Below are positions 1 through 11,089 of a DNA stretch of 64,000 bases, in pieces. Both the position numbers and the translations under genes were made by a program. Source of the DNA: Atopsyche davidsoni (Eukaryota > Arthropoda > Insecta > Trichoptera > Hydrobiosidae). Location of the stretch: assembly GCA_022113835.1 (NCBI GenBank), contig JAILWY010000018.1, forward strand, positions 9,959,001 through 10,023,000, written 5' to 3'. Below the pieces are notes generated by a model that worked only from the letters and a program-made list of their open reading frames with translations, was not told where the DNA came from and searched no databases. Positions within the stretch are counted from its first letter, which is position 1. Each line of letters starts with the position of its first letter.

Positions 1-629
1 AAATATAGTTATATAAGGCATTATAGAAGTTACATTATGTAAAATCATTGGAAGCACACATATTTTTAATGTGATTCTAATGTATGTAATGTGCATTTTA
101 TTTTTAATGATTAAAAAATGTTTTTACCCTTTTAATTTGATTTTTTTTGGGAATTGAAAAACCGTTAGTTCTATTAGCACACATTTAAAAATCTTTAAAA
201 ACAGTTCTACACATTATTATTTTAACCAAAGATTTTTTTTAGAAAATAAAAAAACAATAATTGCAAATTGCTTCTTACCAGCGATTCCCTTTTTTTTTTA
301 CAAAATAATTGGGTTTAATTTCTTTTGGACTGTATTAATGCACATCTCAGTAAAGTATAGAGTTTCAAAATGTCATTCCCTGCTTTTTATTTGATAAATT
401 TACAGCATTTAACTCTGAAGAGCTGTTAAATTTCAAATGGAAAAGCGGGCTACAGCGTCATTACAGCAAGGTTTACTGCATTATGAAATGACTCCATAAG
501 ATAAATACAATTTTTTAATACCATCAAACCTCGGAAAGAAAGTAATCACGTAACTTAAATATAACATGTATTATATAATTGCAGCCCGAGCGTACCTAGC
601 AATGTAAGTAGGTAAGTAGTGATGCATGT
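1..629. other. AT-rich stretch without identifiable gene
   Basis: Very AT-rich with many homopolymer A and T runs and frequent stops in all frames. No splice-framed coding segment, RNA gene or repeat was recognised. Confidence 0.6.
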
Positions 630-830
630 GTGTACGTTTTGGTAGTGTCCAGGCCCCCTCTGGTCGAGTCCCCCTGTTGTTGCCGTGCCCCTCGCCCCTT
701 CCGTCCCAATTGTATCCCGTTTATCACCGCTGGCTTTGTGTTTTTTAACACAGATGTATGCGTCCTGTTGCTAGGCGCGCTGCGAGGGGACGCGGGCGAG
801 GACTCCCGGCGTCACTCGGCGGAGCTCTGA
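630..830. other. GC-rich island 1
   Basis: A sharp rise in GC and CpG in AT-rich surroundings. It is pyrimidine-rich at its left side and carries an exact CTGTTGCTAGGC motif at 765-776, plus a looser version at 677-688 (TTGTTGCCGTGC). A 66-codon open frame crosses it but has no coding-like composition. I infer a regulatory island rather than an exon. Confidence 0.5.
765..776 (+). promoter_or_regulatory. CTGTTGCYAKGC motif, site 1
   Basis: Exact CTGTTGCTAGGC, continuing into a CpG-rich run (GCGCTGCGAGGGG). It is one of ten exact occurrences of the degenerate motif in the window. Resemblance to one half of an RFX X-box is established for the sequence pattern; the binding protein here is unknown. 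Confidence 0.45.
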
Positions 831-1783
831 CGTGATTTTATGATCAAAATTTATCGCGCACATACATTACTATTTAAATTTATTGCTCTCAGTTATAAAC
901 GCTGTGCAGTTTGTAGATAAATTTCTCATTGTTGTAAATGTCGAATATCAAAGACGAATTTATTGTTTATCAAACAGTGCTAGAAGTTGATGCTTGTGAA
1001 GTTGAATGTTGATTGTGTGGACTGGCATTGTAACAACAAAGAAACCAGCGATAAAAGTACGCGTACTGTACTGCACCGTAATATACTCAACTACTTTACC
1101 AACGTAGGATATCGTTTTTCTGAAATAGTCTATTTGTGCAATCATCGAATAATTAAAATAATCTCCATGTTAAATATGTCGAGGTACTTCAAGTATAATA
1201 ACTACGTCCGTGCATATGAATCATATTTCACGTATCTAAAACATTTTATTTAAGTGAAATTGTTTTGTATTATTTATTATAACATATACATGAAAAATAG
1301 TTAATAGGGATGAATACAAATTTGTTAGCAAATTTTTTTTGGTCATGCAATACACGCTACAAAACATGTGATGGCAAAAAAAAATAAAAAATATTATAAG
1401 CCTACAAAATATAATATTTCTATGCCCAATTCTTTTTCTGTTTATTTATTTAGTAGAATCCTCTTAAGACCTATAAAATAGTTTAAAAGTGCGTATAATA
1501 AGGAAAATAATAAAAAATATAATAACTTTTACATTATTTATCAATTTCATAATATCGATTAAATATAGCTTTTTACATTAAATATGCTTGCACTATGCGT
1601 ATGTTTCATTCGGTTCAATTTCATATTTTCTTTGACTTCTATGTTAAAAAATATAACAGTATTATTACATTGTAACTTTTCGATCAATCTTTAAATATTT
1701 ATTAAGAATAACATATAAAAATAACAAAAAAAGCCTGAAAAATAATATGGATAACTGCTTGCTTTCACATCATAAATAATGTT
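831..1783. other. AT-rich stretch downstream of the putative minus-strand gene
   Basis: AT-rich and without convincing genes. A plus-strand open frame of 88 codons (987-1253) has a low-complexity AT-driven composition and no good splice or start context, so it was not called. The right edge meets the AATAAA signal of the candidate minus-strand gene. Confidence 0.5.
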
Positions 1784-1789
1784 TTTATT
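1784..1789 (-). terminator. Candidate polyadenylation signal AATAAA
   Basis: Canonical AATAAA on the minus strand, about 110 bases downstream of the candidate stop codon at 1897-1899, followed by T/G-containing sequence. AATAAA is common in AT-rich DNA, so it is only supportive in combination with the upstream terminal-exon candidate. Confidence 0.35.
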
Positions 1790-1896
1790 GACATTGATAA
1801 ATCACAAGTTATTGACAATATTTAATGTTCCAAACATTGTTTATGTCTTTCCATACGGAATAAATTAGATTTCAAGTACATTGCCTGCTCGGGAGT

Positions 1897-2009
1897 TCAT
1901 ACATTATCCTGTGATTTCTCCCACTCCAGCGGTGTCACTTTTTCAATAGGTTTATCAGTATATTCAGCCCTGCACGAGATTCCTTTCATATTTTTATGTA
2001 CTCGATTTC
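1897..2009 (-). CDS. Candidate last coding exon, unknown protein (partial)
   Basis: Minus-strand open segment of 37 codons plus two leading bases, preceded by a pyrimidine-rich acceptor (TTTTTATTATCCAG) and ending in TGA. The C-terminal peptide contains KGISCRAEYTDKP and finishes TPLEWEKSQDNV. It enters in phase 1, which matches a donor at 4806 of the exon candidate upstream. The 3' UTR would be short, with AATAAA at 1784-1789. I do not recognise the family. The open frame continues a further 19 codons 5' of the acceptor, so the exon could be longer. It might also be a chance frame in AT-rich DNA. Confidence 0.3.
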
Positions 2010-4805
2010 CTGGATAATAAAAACTTTTCGCATTACCCGCACGTGCCGCCTCTTCCCTTCTTATTTATTTTTGCAGATTTATCTTTATTTTTACACGCCA
2101 AATATTTTCGTCGAAAACGGATAATGCTTGTGTTTTCAGCAGAACTCAATTTCATTATTGGAAGCTCGATTTAAAATATAGGCAAATATTGTCTTGTTCA
2201 TTTCAAGTTATGTTTGATTCTATCATTACATAAATATATGTTTAGTAACTGATGTTAAAATCGGTGTTCAATAGAAGATCCCTTGATTAATGATTAGCAA
2301 ACCTTACTAATTTAATCATTATAAGCAATACAATCTTGCTTGTCTCGAGAAACTGGGAACATTCAGTACATCGAAACTCTTATTTGTTGTTTCCAGTTCT
2401 GATCGTAACCATTCTATCCGTCCAGCTTCGTGACTTCTAACACAATACATTCTTACGTAGTTAAAAATTGGTATTTCAAACATAATATAATAGGGAAATA
2501 TTTTCAGTTGAAGAACGCTAATAAAAACTATACAATAATTAAATTTCGTGGGTCAAAAAATACGCCGCACATTTTTTAAACAGCGTGAGCTGTAATGTTT
2601 AGCTGTAGTTTGAACACGACTGAATTTAATGTAAAGTTTGTTCCAGTTCTAGCGCAATCAAATTCAGCGTATCTTGCCGAAATTTTACGGGGTTTTTATG
2701 AAGCTTCACTTTACGAGGATAGTTTCATAATTCATTTCGCCTCTCGTCAATCTCCGCGCGTCCCCTGTTTTTTACAGCGGCTCCCCTGTTTTATGAGGCG
2801 CCCGGGGCCGCGCCGAGCGCCTCTGATACCGGAACTGCTCTCCGATAAGGACTCGGCGGGGCTGCAGCCGCGGTTCCGGGGGAAGGCGGAGCAGATAACA
2901 ATAAGCTCATTCGCGTGCTCGGATCAGATAGCAGGTGTCTTCTTGCTCACAACCACCACGTATGAACTAGAGCAGATACGTTAACGTTTAAACGACGCTT
3001 CTGAGTTTTATTGCGTTGATCTTAAAAGTCCTAATCTTTGAAGTTCTTTTTTAGATGCATCAAATGGAAAAGGAGGCTAATTCTGAAAGGAATTATCTAA
3101 TGTTTATATAATTATAAATCGATACTTATAATGAAACAAATAAATAACATTGATGTCATTCGTGTAAGCTTTTAGTTAATGAAAATCGAGTCATTATATA
3201 GTTTTTTTTTTTTAATTTCACGTCATTTCAACGCATGCATGTGTCTGTATGTTTTCCAAGTGTGCGTCAATAATGTCGCCTTACTCAGGGATTACTCAAC
3301 GCATCAGTATTTTTTTGTTATTTATGCACCATTGACATTCTAAAGTTAGATATTAATATTTTTTAAATATTTCTAAAGAAAAAAGGCTAATTGATAATAC
3401 ACAAAAAATATATATTAGCAAATTTAATTTTTAAAATATAAATGAAACAGCGACGTAGTTATTAAAATAGTAAAACTCATAACTTATGGCATCGTGAGTA
3501 ATCGGTATATTGTAAGACAAACTGGTAATCGCGGTTGTTGAATCTAATTGAGATGAAACCATTTTCAAACAACAAAGAGATCTCTAGCATTTCGCATGTA
3601 TACGACATGACATTGCGCCCCCCTGCATCGCCCCCTGCATCGCCCCCTGCATCGCCCCCCGCCCCGAATCGGAGCTCGATTGCAATTATCCGACACGGGC
3701 AATCCTGCGTCGGCGCGCCTCTGCGTGTGCTCCCCGCCGCGGCTACTTGCAGGAGGTTCACACCGCAAGCACATTCCGTGGAAGCGATGAAAACATTCAC
3801 TGTCGGAGATATTAAATTCTTTGCTTGTATCCATTTACGAAATTAACAAAAATTCATCGATGAAGCACGTAATAGTTGAAATGTTGAAATATTCCTTTAT
3901 TTGTGTATTAGTGCTCTCAACGTAGCGAGAGTGCAATCGTTGTAAGCGAAAATATAACAAAGTATTATGTAGTAAAGAGATTGATTGGTATACTTGCCAA
4001 AATAATGTTCAAATGTGTACGTCTAAACCTGTTATGATCATCATAACATTGTCGATGAGATCAAGCTTTTACTGTGTTTATTTATATTAAAAAAATACGT
4101 TGCAATTGATATGTTCATTTTCAGTAGCTCGAATATGTAATTTTATTTATATAGAATGTAAAATAAAAGTTAAATGGATTGATAGCACGGGAGCTAATCT
4201 TACGGCGTCATACTAACTACCATTAACATATTCAACTTGAAAGTACATAATCTTGGATTTAGTTTTGGTGTATATAGTCGGTGGTTAACACACCGCAGCC
4301 GAGCAGCTCGCGGGCCACACACTCGCCGGCGCAGCCCGCCAGAGAGCATTACCATTTATTGCAGTAGCTCAAAGTTTGCGGAAGTTTATTGTGGAGTGTT
4401 CTTTGTAGCTTTTGCGGCGGGCCTTCTTTTCGGGACGGCTCTGCTATTACTTTAATGAAGTATATTTGAAATCCATTAAGATACTCTTGCCTCGAGAGGC
4501 AGAGAAAATTGGATTTCTTCCTTATAAAGATATTTTACGTATAAATACAGCTCCGAGAGATTTTTTACATGTCGAATTAGATACGCGGTTCTGCAGAAAT
4601 TGCATTTTATTTCTTTTCGTATTTTATTTTATTTAATATACGAAAACACTCAAAATAATGGTAACAAGTGAAATCATCACAACGCACTATGGTATACTCA
4701 TATATTTCAAAATATTATACAAATGAGAGAAATAGAAAATAGATTGAGTGGTCGAAATTTTTTTTAAGGTAAAACAATTTAAAATTTTCACCACCAAATT
4801 TACAC
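2010..4805. other. Putative intron or spacer with three GC islands
   Basis: Mostly AT-rich. Islands lie at about 2750-2960 (a repeated CCCCTGTTTT, then CpG-rich sequence), 3600-3790 (contains a 12-bp tandem repeat) and 4290-4450 (CpG-rich, next to a TATATAG). If the minus-strand gene model is right this is its last intron. No conserved domain was seen on either strand. An open frame of 129 codons at 2595-2984 overlaps the first island and was not accepted. Confidence 0.45.
3618..3660. repeat. 12-bp tandem repeat (CCCCCTGCATCG)n
   Basis: Three nearly perfect copies of CCCCCTGCATCG followed by a C-rich partial copy. The period is a multiple of three, so it reads as PPAS repeats on the plus strand and as RCRG or AGGD repeats on the minus strand. 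All these frames are open across the island, which shows why open frames here are weak evidence of coding. Confidence 0.85.
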
Positions 4806-4926
4806 TGAGTGAACACCTATTTAACGCAATATTCCTCTCTCTAGAAGAAATATCTAAGTAATCCACTATAAAATCCGTTGCTTGGTGGTTCATATATTTA
4901 CTCTTTCCACCGCCGATGTAGCATCT
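4806..4926 (-). CDS. Candidate internal exon, C-terminal half of a dsRBD-like domain
   Basis: Minus-strand segment in phase 0 after an AG acceptor (TTGCCGTGTTTGAAG), with 40 codons plus one base. Its start reads RCYIGGGKSKYMNHQATDF, then IVDYLDISSRERN. The G-x-G-x-SK stretch followed by an amphipathic helix is the pattern of the third strand and last helix of a double-stranded-RNA-binding domain. Phase fits the exon candidate at 7727-7946. The donor is uncertain: AG|GTGTTC at 4817 leaves phase 2, whereas A|GTGTAA at 4806 leaves phase 1 and suits the last exon at 2009. The acceptor tract is only moderately pyrimidine-rich, and composition is more AT-rich than the 7.7 kb exon. A chance frame remains possible. 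Confidence 0.33.
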
Positions 4927-6426
4927 CTTCAAACACGGCAACTACATGGTAAACTCTTCTAATCTTAACTGGTGGATGACAAGTTACTTCCGTTCTTCTC
5001 GGTTAAAGCTCCACGTAGTGCGGCTTCAGTCTCTTCCCGAACATAATCCGGTTATTTGTTTGTTTATTTGTTCATAAGTTTATGTTTTAGTACGGTTTGG
5101 TGGAATGAGATATTCGGCGTTGTTCCAGCTTAAGACTAGGTACGCAGAAACAACTTAGAAAATAATAAAATAAATAAGCGTTATTATCAAAACAAAGTAT
5201 CTCGTTGATATATAATCGCTACGTTTTATCTTATATATGGTATAAACAAATGTATTCATGTTTGTACTGACACTTTTGAAATAGATTTGTAAGGAATCAT
5301 TGCTAATGCATTTCGCATATATTTTTGTTGAAAGTACGCACCTTTGTTATTTCGCTCTCGCATTGTGTAATTTGCATGCCAGCTTGCGTGTCCATTATTT
5401 GGCGCAGCTTGTCCCATCGGAAACCAGTTAGGAGCATAATCGAAAATGCTCTCGGAGTGAAGGCTTGAATCCGGCCGGTGGGCGCGGCGGCGAGCGTGCT
5501 GGGCGCACATCGGCCACCGTATTCCGTATCGCACACGAGGTGAGGTAACACCATTAATGTCACGTGTAATGTATCGCGCTCGCAGATGCACGCGGCAATA
5601 AAACAGGCAGCAGCTGGGGGCGATTGTGAGCGAGGACAATAAAGTGCAGGCGAGGATCACTTCTGTTGAAAGCAAATGATCCCTAAGCGAGTCAATGCCG
5701 ATGTTGTGTGGCGGGCGCCGACTGTTGGGGAGGGCTCTTGATTTAACTTTGCGCAATTCATTTTGAAATAAATCAAAAATGCAAAATACTTTTGTAACTA
5801 TTTTATTCAATGTTGCAACACAAGTAAATGATGGAACATGACACATGATGGAAAAGCATCAAAATTTATAATAATAAAAATTTACGATTTTTTAGCTGCC
5901 AAGCTAAACTAAAAACAGGGATCGTTGATATGTATTTTACACAAAATATATTCAATTGATTTTCAATATTTTAAATCTAAATATAATGTAAATATATTTC
6001 ATTTATTTCAAAAACAACAAAATAATCACATACAGTAGTTAGTGAGTGAGTGTAAGCACTTCATTTGGGAAACGAAGTTAAATTAGAAAGGTAAGCAAAT
6101 TACTCAGTTAGCTCTCTATTTACGAACTTAACGAGAACTCCCAGAATAAATCTCTTGACATATTTATTTGTGTTTCATTAGAAACGTTAGTGAGGCAGTC
6201 ACCAGTCACAGTCGCCAGCTCGCGAGCAACCCATACATCCTGGGCGGCATATTTCCCTGACGGAGACACGCGGCCGAAGAATCAGCCCATCCTCCGGCAT
6301 AGACAGACGGACTGATTTGTGGCTGGAGGGCGAGAACAAGTGCTCAGCTCTATCCACAATTGATTCAAATTATTACAATTTCAAATTTTTCAACGAAACT
6401 CACTTTAAATAAACCTATTAAGAAAT

Positions 6427-6711
6427 TCAATATTTTTGACAGAGAGTACTTGGTGGAATTCCATTTTAATATTTTGAATAAAAATACTTGAGTGATTTTC
6501 CACATTTTTGTTTTTATTAGTGACCGGTTTCGCCAACCTTTCACGTTGGCATTATCAAACAGAGTGAGATTTTATATAATACTAAGCAATTAGGTAAACA
6601 ATTGTTAGAGGGATAATGTTTGATAATGCCAACGTGAAAGGTTGGCGAAAACGGTCACTAATAAAAACAAAAATGTGGAAAATCACTCAAGTATTTTTAT
6701 TCAAAATATTT
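6427..6711. mobile_element. Fold-back MITE-like element, copy 1
   Basis: Long near-perfect inverted repeat. The left arm runs from about 6468 to 6560 and ends GTTGGCATTATCAAAC. The right arm starts GTTTGATAATGCCAACGTG (about 6618) and runs to 6711, with a short AT-rich loop between. The left end extends about 40 bases beyond the palindrome, starting TCAATATTTTTGAC, and this extension is shared with copy 3. No coding capacity. The arms include ACCGGTTTCGCCAACC, also found in copies 2 and 3. Non-autonomous DNA transposon or fold-back element is the likely class; family name unknown. Confidence 0.85.
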
Positions 6712-7536
6712 AAATAAACCTCTTAAATCTACCTGATTATAAATTTTTAGTAACATATTTTCAGGGATATATTGTCAATTTGTGTTTTTTCACTAAATAA
6801 ACTAAATAATAACTTATCTAATTGTAAAAAGCGTGGAATATATCATCGTATTAATATAATCTAATTATTTTTTACTAACTTAATTTTTTGGGAAAAAGCA
6901 TTGTTTAAACGATTTTTCAAAGCAAGATGTCTTTTTTTAGGTTGTGTTATGTAGTAGGTTACCTACTAAGAAGTTAGGTGGAAGTTATTTTTTATTTTGT
7001 ACCTTTAGTAAATTGAATTACAGCAATTGTTCAGTGAGGTAAGTGAGTATTTTTTGTGCTGAAAAATATACGCTAAAGAATAAAATAAAATAAAATCGTA
7101 TGGCTTAGTAGAGAGTAAACTATCCAAATAATGCAACAGAAAAACATTTCTATGTTTGCGAGATACATCCCCTCTCACGTTACAGTGAAAATTTATTTTA
7201 TTGCAGGGCTGAGAGTGGAATCCTTTTTAGTGCAAATCCTGCAGCTCTAGCCGGGTTTTGTATGGAACCCCTCCCGGCGAGGAGTATTTATGGAGGAAAG
7301 CGGAGCCCCCGCACTACAGCGGTTTCTCTTCTCTGGGGGCCAGCGGACCGCACAGGGCTTTGCCTCTTATTTAAAACCTCAGATTGTTTTGATTCAGAAT
7401 TTAATATCATATACGAATAACGTCACACCGATTTCATTGATCATCACCTATGCCACGAAATAATGTACTCAGCTTGTGAAGACTCGATAGAGCTGTAGTA
7501 GATCTTTGTCATCTTTTTCCGCATTGAAAGTGTGGA

Positions 7537-7549
7537 GGGGGGGGGGGGG
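7537..7549 (+). repeat. Poly-G tract (G13)
   Basis: Thirteen consecutive G residues in an otherwise AT-rich region; the only such run in the window. Confidence 0.9.
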
Positions 7550-7726
7550 AGAGCTTGGGTGGATAAGAAGTATTACATTACTAAATACGAATTTATCAAT
7601 AGTATTTGTTAGTTACTTTCATTTTAAGGGCGTTGAAAATATGTGGAAACAAATCTACGTATTATTACTCCAAATAAACTAATAGGAAGTACTGGCACGC
7701 TGTTATCATCGTTATTTGTACTTAAC

Positions 7727-7946
7727 TAGTGTATTGCCTAGAGCTCCAGATGTATGGCATTCGTATGTTATCGACATAGAGTAAGTCCAGACAGCTGCTC
7801 GAGGATCTGGGCCACCGTGTTTGGTACAAACAAATTCAAGTGGTTTCTTCTCGTTGCAAATGTATTCGGCAAGTTTCCAAGCGATCGCCCCATCGGCTCC
7901 AGCGTCTTCCAAATAAACAACTTCTATTCCTGCCGTCAGCGGAACC
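7727..7946 (-). CDS. Candidate internal exon, N-terminal half of a dsRBD-like domain
   Basis: The best coding candidate in the window. On the minus strand an acceptor with a strong pyrimidine tract (TAATTTTTCTTCAG) precedes one leading base and 73 open codons, then a donor CTA|GTTAAGT. Codon use is balanced and unlike the AT-rich flanks. The peptide begins VPLTAGIEVVYLEDAGADG and later has KKPLEFVCTKHGGPDPRAAV then WTYSMSITY. The helix, the PLEFV-to-GGP stretch and the WTYSMSI strand are reminiscent of the first half of a double-stranded-RNA-binding domain, with the second half supplied by the exon candidate at 4806-4926, joined in phase 0. The loop between strands 2 and 3 would be longer than usual. 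Exonhood is fairly likely; the domain call is tentative. The next in-frame stop lies just past the donor. Confidence 0.52.
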
Positions 7947-10013
7947 CTGAAGAAAAATTAGTGCACTGTCTTAGAAACATCATTTACATAAATTTAAAGA
8001 TGTTATATTTTATATAAATTCAATCGTGTTTGGGGATTTATTTTAAATTAAATAAACGGTCGTGAACGAGTCTTTAAGTAGAAAATTAGATATCTTTTTT
8101 TTATTTAATCATTCGCCGTCGGTATTTTTCTTACAATATTAAAGATGGATTTTCTTCATTCATCAAAAAAATAAGGCAAGAAGCTCATAACTCAATAACA
8201 GGCAGCCGGGAAAGTTGCAAAGTCTCGGTCGCGAGATTACGGTGAAAGGAAAATAATTTCACTTCCGAAGAAAATATTTATTGTTCCTTTTGCTTTTCCA
8301 CCATCCCGAGAAGCCGAAGGAAAACAAATTCAAAGTGAAATAATTTGATTCCTCTCTGGCTTATACGACTTGTCATAGCAACAAAATGGCAGCGATAACT
8401 TTTGTTCCTCGGTCCGTGGCGGCTCTCGCGCCATTGTAATTCAAAAAGTTCCCAAACAAAACTTAATCATCCGCTTTGTTTCAATTGTTCACTGTTTCCC
8501 GAATAATCTCGAGCCGAGCGATCTGCCCGGCAACGCGCCGGATAATAGCCTGCGGCGAATCGCGGCGGTCCGCGCCTCAGCGCGAGTCACGACACCTCCG
8601 TTTTGGACATCACGCTCTAATTGTCGCGGCCGTGAACAGATATAAGCCGCCGGAGACACGATCTGAGGGGAACACCGCAAGCAAAAACGACAAACGAACG
8701 AATCGTGTGATGCCTTCTTCGAGATTAACCGAGCCGCGCTACCGCCTTACGCGGCCCCTCCCGCTCTGCGCGGCGACACTTCGGGCGCAATCCACTCTAG
8801 AAGAGAAACCGATTGAAAAACTACATTTCAACTAAAATAAAACAAATCACAACAGCACAGATTTTACCTTCCCTCCTTGACTTACCGAGGACTGGCGCGG
8901 GTTATTTCATTTCGAGTTTTTAAAAACGATTAATCAAAACATAAACTCCGATTTATTCTCTGACAAGCCGAGACGGAGAGCGGGAGTCTATTTACCCACC
9001 GTGCAGCCGCTCGGCGTGGCGGTCTGGAGTTATTTCTGGAACACATTTTAGCGTTCAATCTTCGAGCTTTAACTTTTGATGTTTCTAAAGAACACAGTCT
9101 CCCGTATAAAGCGAGCGAGCTGCGGAACAAAAGGAAATAAGTCGAATTTTAGATGAAGCGTTCAAATTGAAGTCTTCGCATTGTTTCCACTGGGAGAAAA
9201 CTTACTGAACAAATAAAAGACAATCATTTGAAAATATAATATCAAGCTGCAAACAAATTAACTGTCCTTTTGGAAAGTCAAAAGCGATCCGCTTTAAAAA
9301 TTGAAATGTTTATAAACGAAAAGGCTGCAATAACGATTATTACTATGTAAATTCGAAGCACCGAGGGCAGTATGAGGAGGTATAAAGGAGCATTTTACAT
9401 GGCAACACTGAATTAATGGTCGATGCTAATGAAGTTTTATGGCGAGAATTTGTGCTCAACATACGCAGGATTGCCTTCGGAGCTCAGGGCGTACATTCTA
9501 CAGCACGGGATAAGAACTGTTTACAACAAGTAAATCAAACAAAAGTTAAAACTGGAAGCGAAGTTGCCGGTGATAAAGCGCGGCATGAATAATACATTCG
9601 GCCGAGGCTGGCATTTATCTCGGAGGAGATAATACTTTGCTTTATTGTTTAATAAATATTTTGCATACAGAAAGATGCAAACAAGGAATACATTCAAAAT
9701 CCTATGAAGTGTGATATTTATTTTACATATAAATTTATTTTATAAAAAAAAACCCAGAAGAACATACAGTATGAGTGTAAGGTTAGGACATATATTTATA
9801 AAAAGAAAAATTATTTAAAAAATACAATCTCAAAATCAAACATAGATCTAATAATAAATATTTCCTTTTGATCGTCACTTGTAAAAGTTAAATATTTTTC
9901 TGAATGTTTTGAATATTGCCATCAAATCTATTAGAGAATTTAAATATTTATATTGGGCGGTGCAGCTTTGGTCTCCGGCTCCGGCTGGGATGAGTGAGCG
10001 CCGCCCTGCTCAC
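7947..10013. other. Moderately GC-rich spacer with a hairpin
   Basis: From about 8200 to 9640 the sequence is less AT-rich than its surroundings over an unusually long stretch, but no frame is convincingly coding. A 119-codon plus-strand frame at 8476-8835 overlaps a minus-strand frame and is Arg/Ser-rich. Looser relatives of the GTTGC motif lie at 8374-8385 (TCATAGCAACAA) and 9397-9408 (ACATGGCAACAC). An imperfect hairpin occupies 8250-8347. Confidence 0.4.
8250..8347. other. Imperfect hairpin of about 98 bases
   Basis: Outer arms AAATAATTTCACTT (8251-8264) and AAGTGAAATAATTT (8333-8346) pair with one mismatch. Inner arms around TTGTTCCTTTTGCTTTTC and GAAGCCGAAGGAAAACAA also pair imperfectly, leaving a loop of about ten bases and an asymmetric bulge. 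The size suits a precursor-miRNA-like or other structured RNA, but no known mature miRNA was recognised. Confidence 0.35.
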
Positions 10014-10288
10014 AGCGAGCTTTAATTTCGGTAGCTTTTTTATTATCTCGGAGCTTCCGGATGCGCCACGCTCGCGCATCCCGCCAGCGCGCGCATGAAT
10101 TGATACAAATTCATCATAATTATTTATTTTCAGATCATTTAATAAAGACCGCACACCACTGTAGCGGTACATGAAAGCTTGATTTATCTGCCCGTCTAGC
10201 GTAGTAGGATCCGAGATATCAAGTATTTGTGGGAATCTTGAGATTTGAATCGAACTTCTCAAGCCAAAACTAAATTGGGATTTTTTAT
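10014..10288 (-). CDS. Weak candidate exon, unknown protein
   Basis: Minus-strand segment of 91 codons plus two bases, following a pyrimidine-rich acceptor (TTCAATAGTTTCTAATGCAG) and ending at a possible donor CT|GTGAGC. The first half reads SSIQISRFPQILDISDPTTL and QAFMYRYSGVRSLLNDLK, which looks protein-like. The second half falls in a CpG-rich island and is low quality (ARAGGMRERGASGSS). The exit phase 0 does not match the entry phase of the 7.7 kb exon, so either the donor is wrong or another exon intervenes. It may be noncoding. Confidence 0.22.
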
Positions 10289-11081
10289 CTGCATTAGAAA
10301 CTATTGAAGAGTAAATCTAAAATAAGACCGAAACACATCATGGCATATATGGTTCATATCTCATATATTTTACATAAATACATGTAATTATTTTAGAGAT
10401 TTTTTATTGTAAATAAGTCTGCATGTCACAATGTTTAAATTATGTAATCAAATAAACATCATTATTTTAATAAATATTGTAGTTTTTTTTTTTTTTAAGA
10501 TTAATAAATGAACAGTATGTATGTGAAGTATATCTATTCTACTTTTGTAAACAATACAATGATTCAAATCATTACTTATGTAAAGGTAAACTGATTTCCA
10601 TTTAATTAAACATTTTCTATGGCAACATATTTTAATTTCCATGCTAAATATTTTATTCAAAATACCAATAATTATTTTTAATACTACAATACTTTTAATA
10701 AATAACTTTTTACAAAATAATTCATTTGAAATCATCCCAACAGTACTAATATTCAGAGTGATTCCATGGTATATTTTTTGTGATTTAATATTGTGAATAA
10801 TAGTGCGGATATATTAACAAAACACATAACGGATACCACAATTTATGATTATTGTAATAAATAAATATTGTTATGAGTAAATATTGCATTGTATTCCAGA
10901 TAATCAAGGTTTACGTAGTACAGTCAATTTATCCATCTTTTTTCATCGACAAAAGAAGGAATCTTTTTTTATTAAAATTCATGTGCAGCGCTCTGCGGCG
11001 GAGCGCGTCATCGTTGTTTGTCGTGACAAGAGTTTTTATGTTTTTATGGACGAATTGTGCCTTCGGGGAAGCTCGGGACTG

Positions 11082-11089
11082 TATATAAG
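11082..11089 (+). promoter_or_regulatory. Candidate TATA box
   Basis: TATATAAG within a GC island, followed 20-40 bases later by GGCAGTACCAGGTCGTCC, which could hold an initiator (CAGTAC at 11101). The spacing is slightly short for a canonical pair, and no downstream coding exon was found. Tentative. Confidence 0.22.

Larger units (their letters stand above)
4927..7726. other. Putative intron or spacer with islands and a fold-back element
   Basis: AT-rich sequence with islands at about 5390-5750, 6190-6350 and 7200-7370, a fold-back element at 6427-6711 and a G13 run at 7537. The longest minus-strand frame here (5256-5846, 196 codons) is rich in Arg, Ser and Cys without domain-like structure and overlaps another open frame, so I regard it as an island artefact. 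The other islands show no convincing splice-framed exon. Confidence 0.4.

Noticed and set aside
987..1253. 88-codon plus frame
   Set aside because: Beyond the putative gene end, AT-rich codon use, no acceptor or promoter.
5256..5846. 196-codon minus-strand open frame
   Set aside because: Longest frame in the window, but Arg/Ser/Cys-rich, overlaps another frame and sits on a GC island; no domain-like pattern, acceptor or polyadenylation context.
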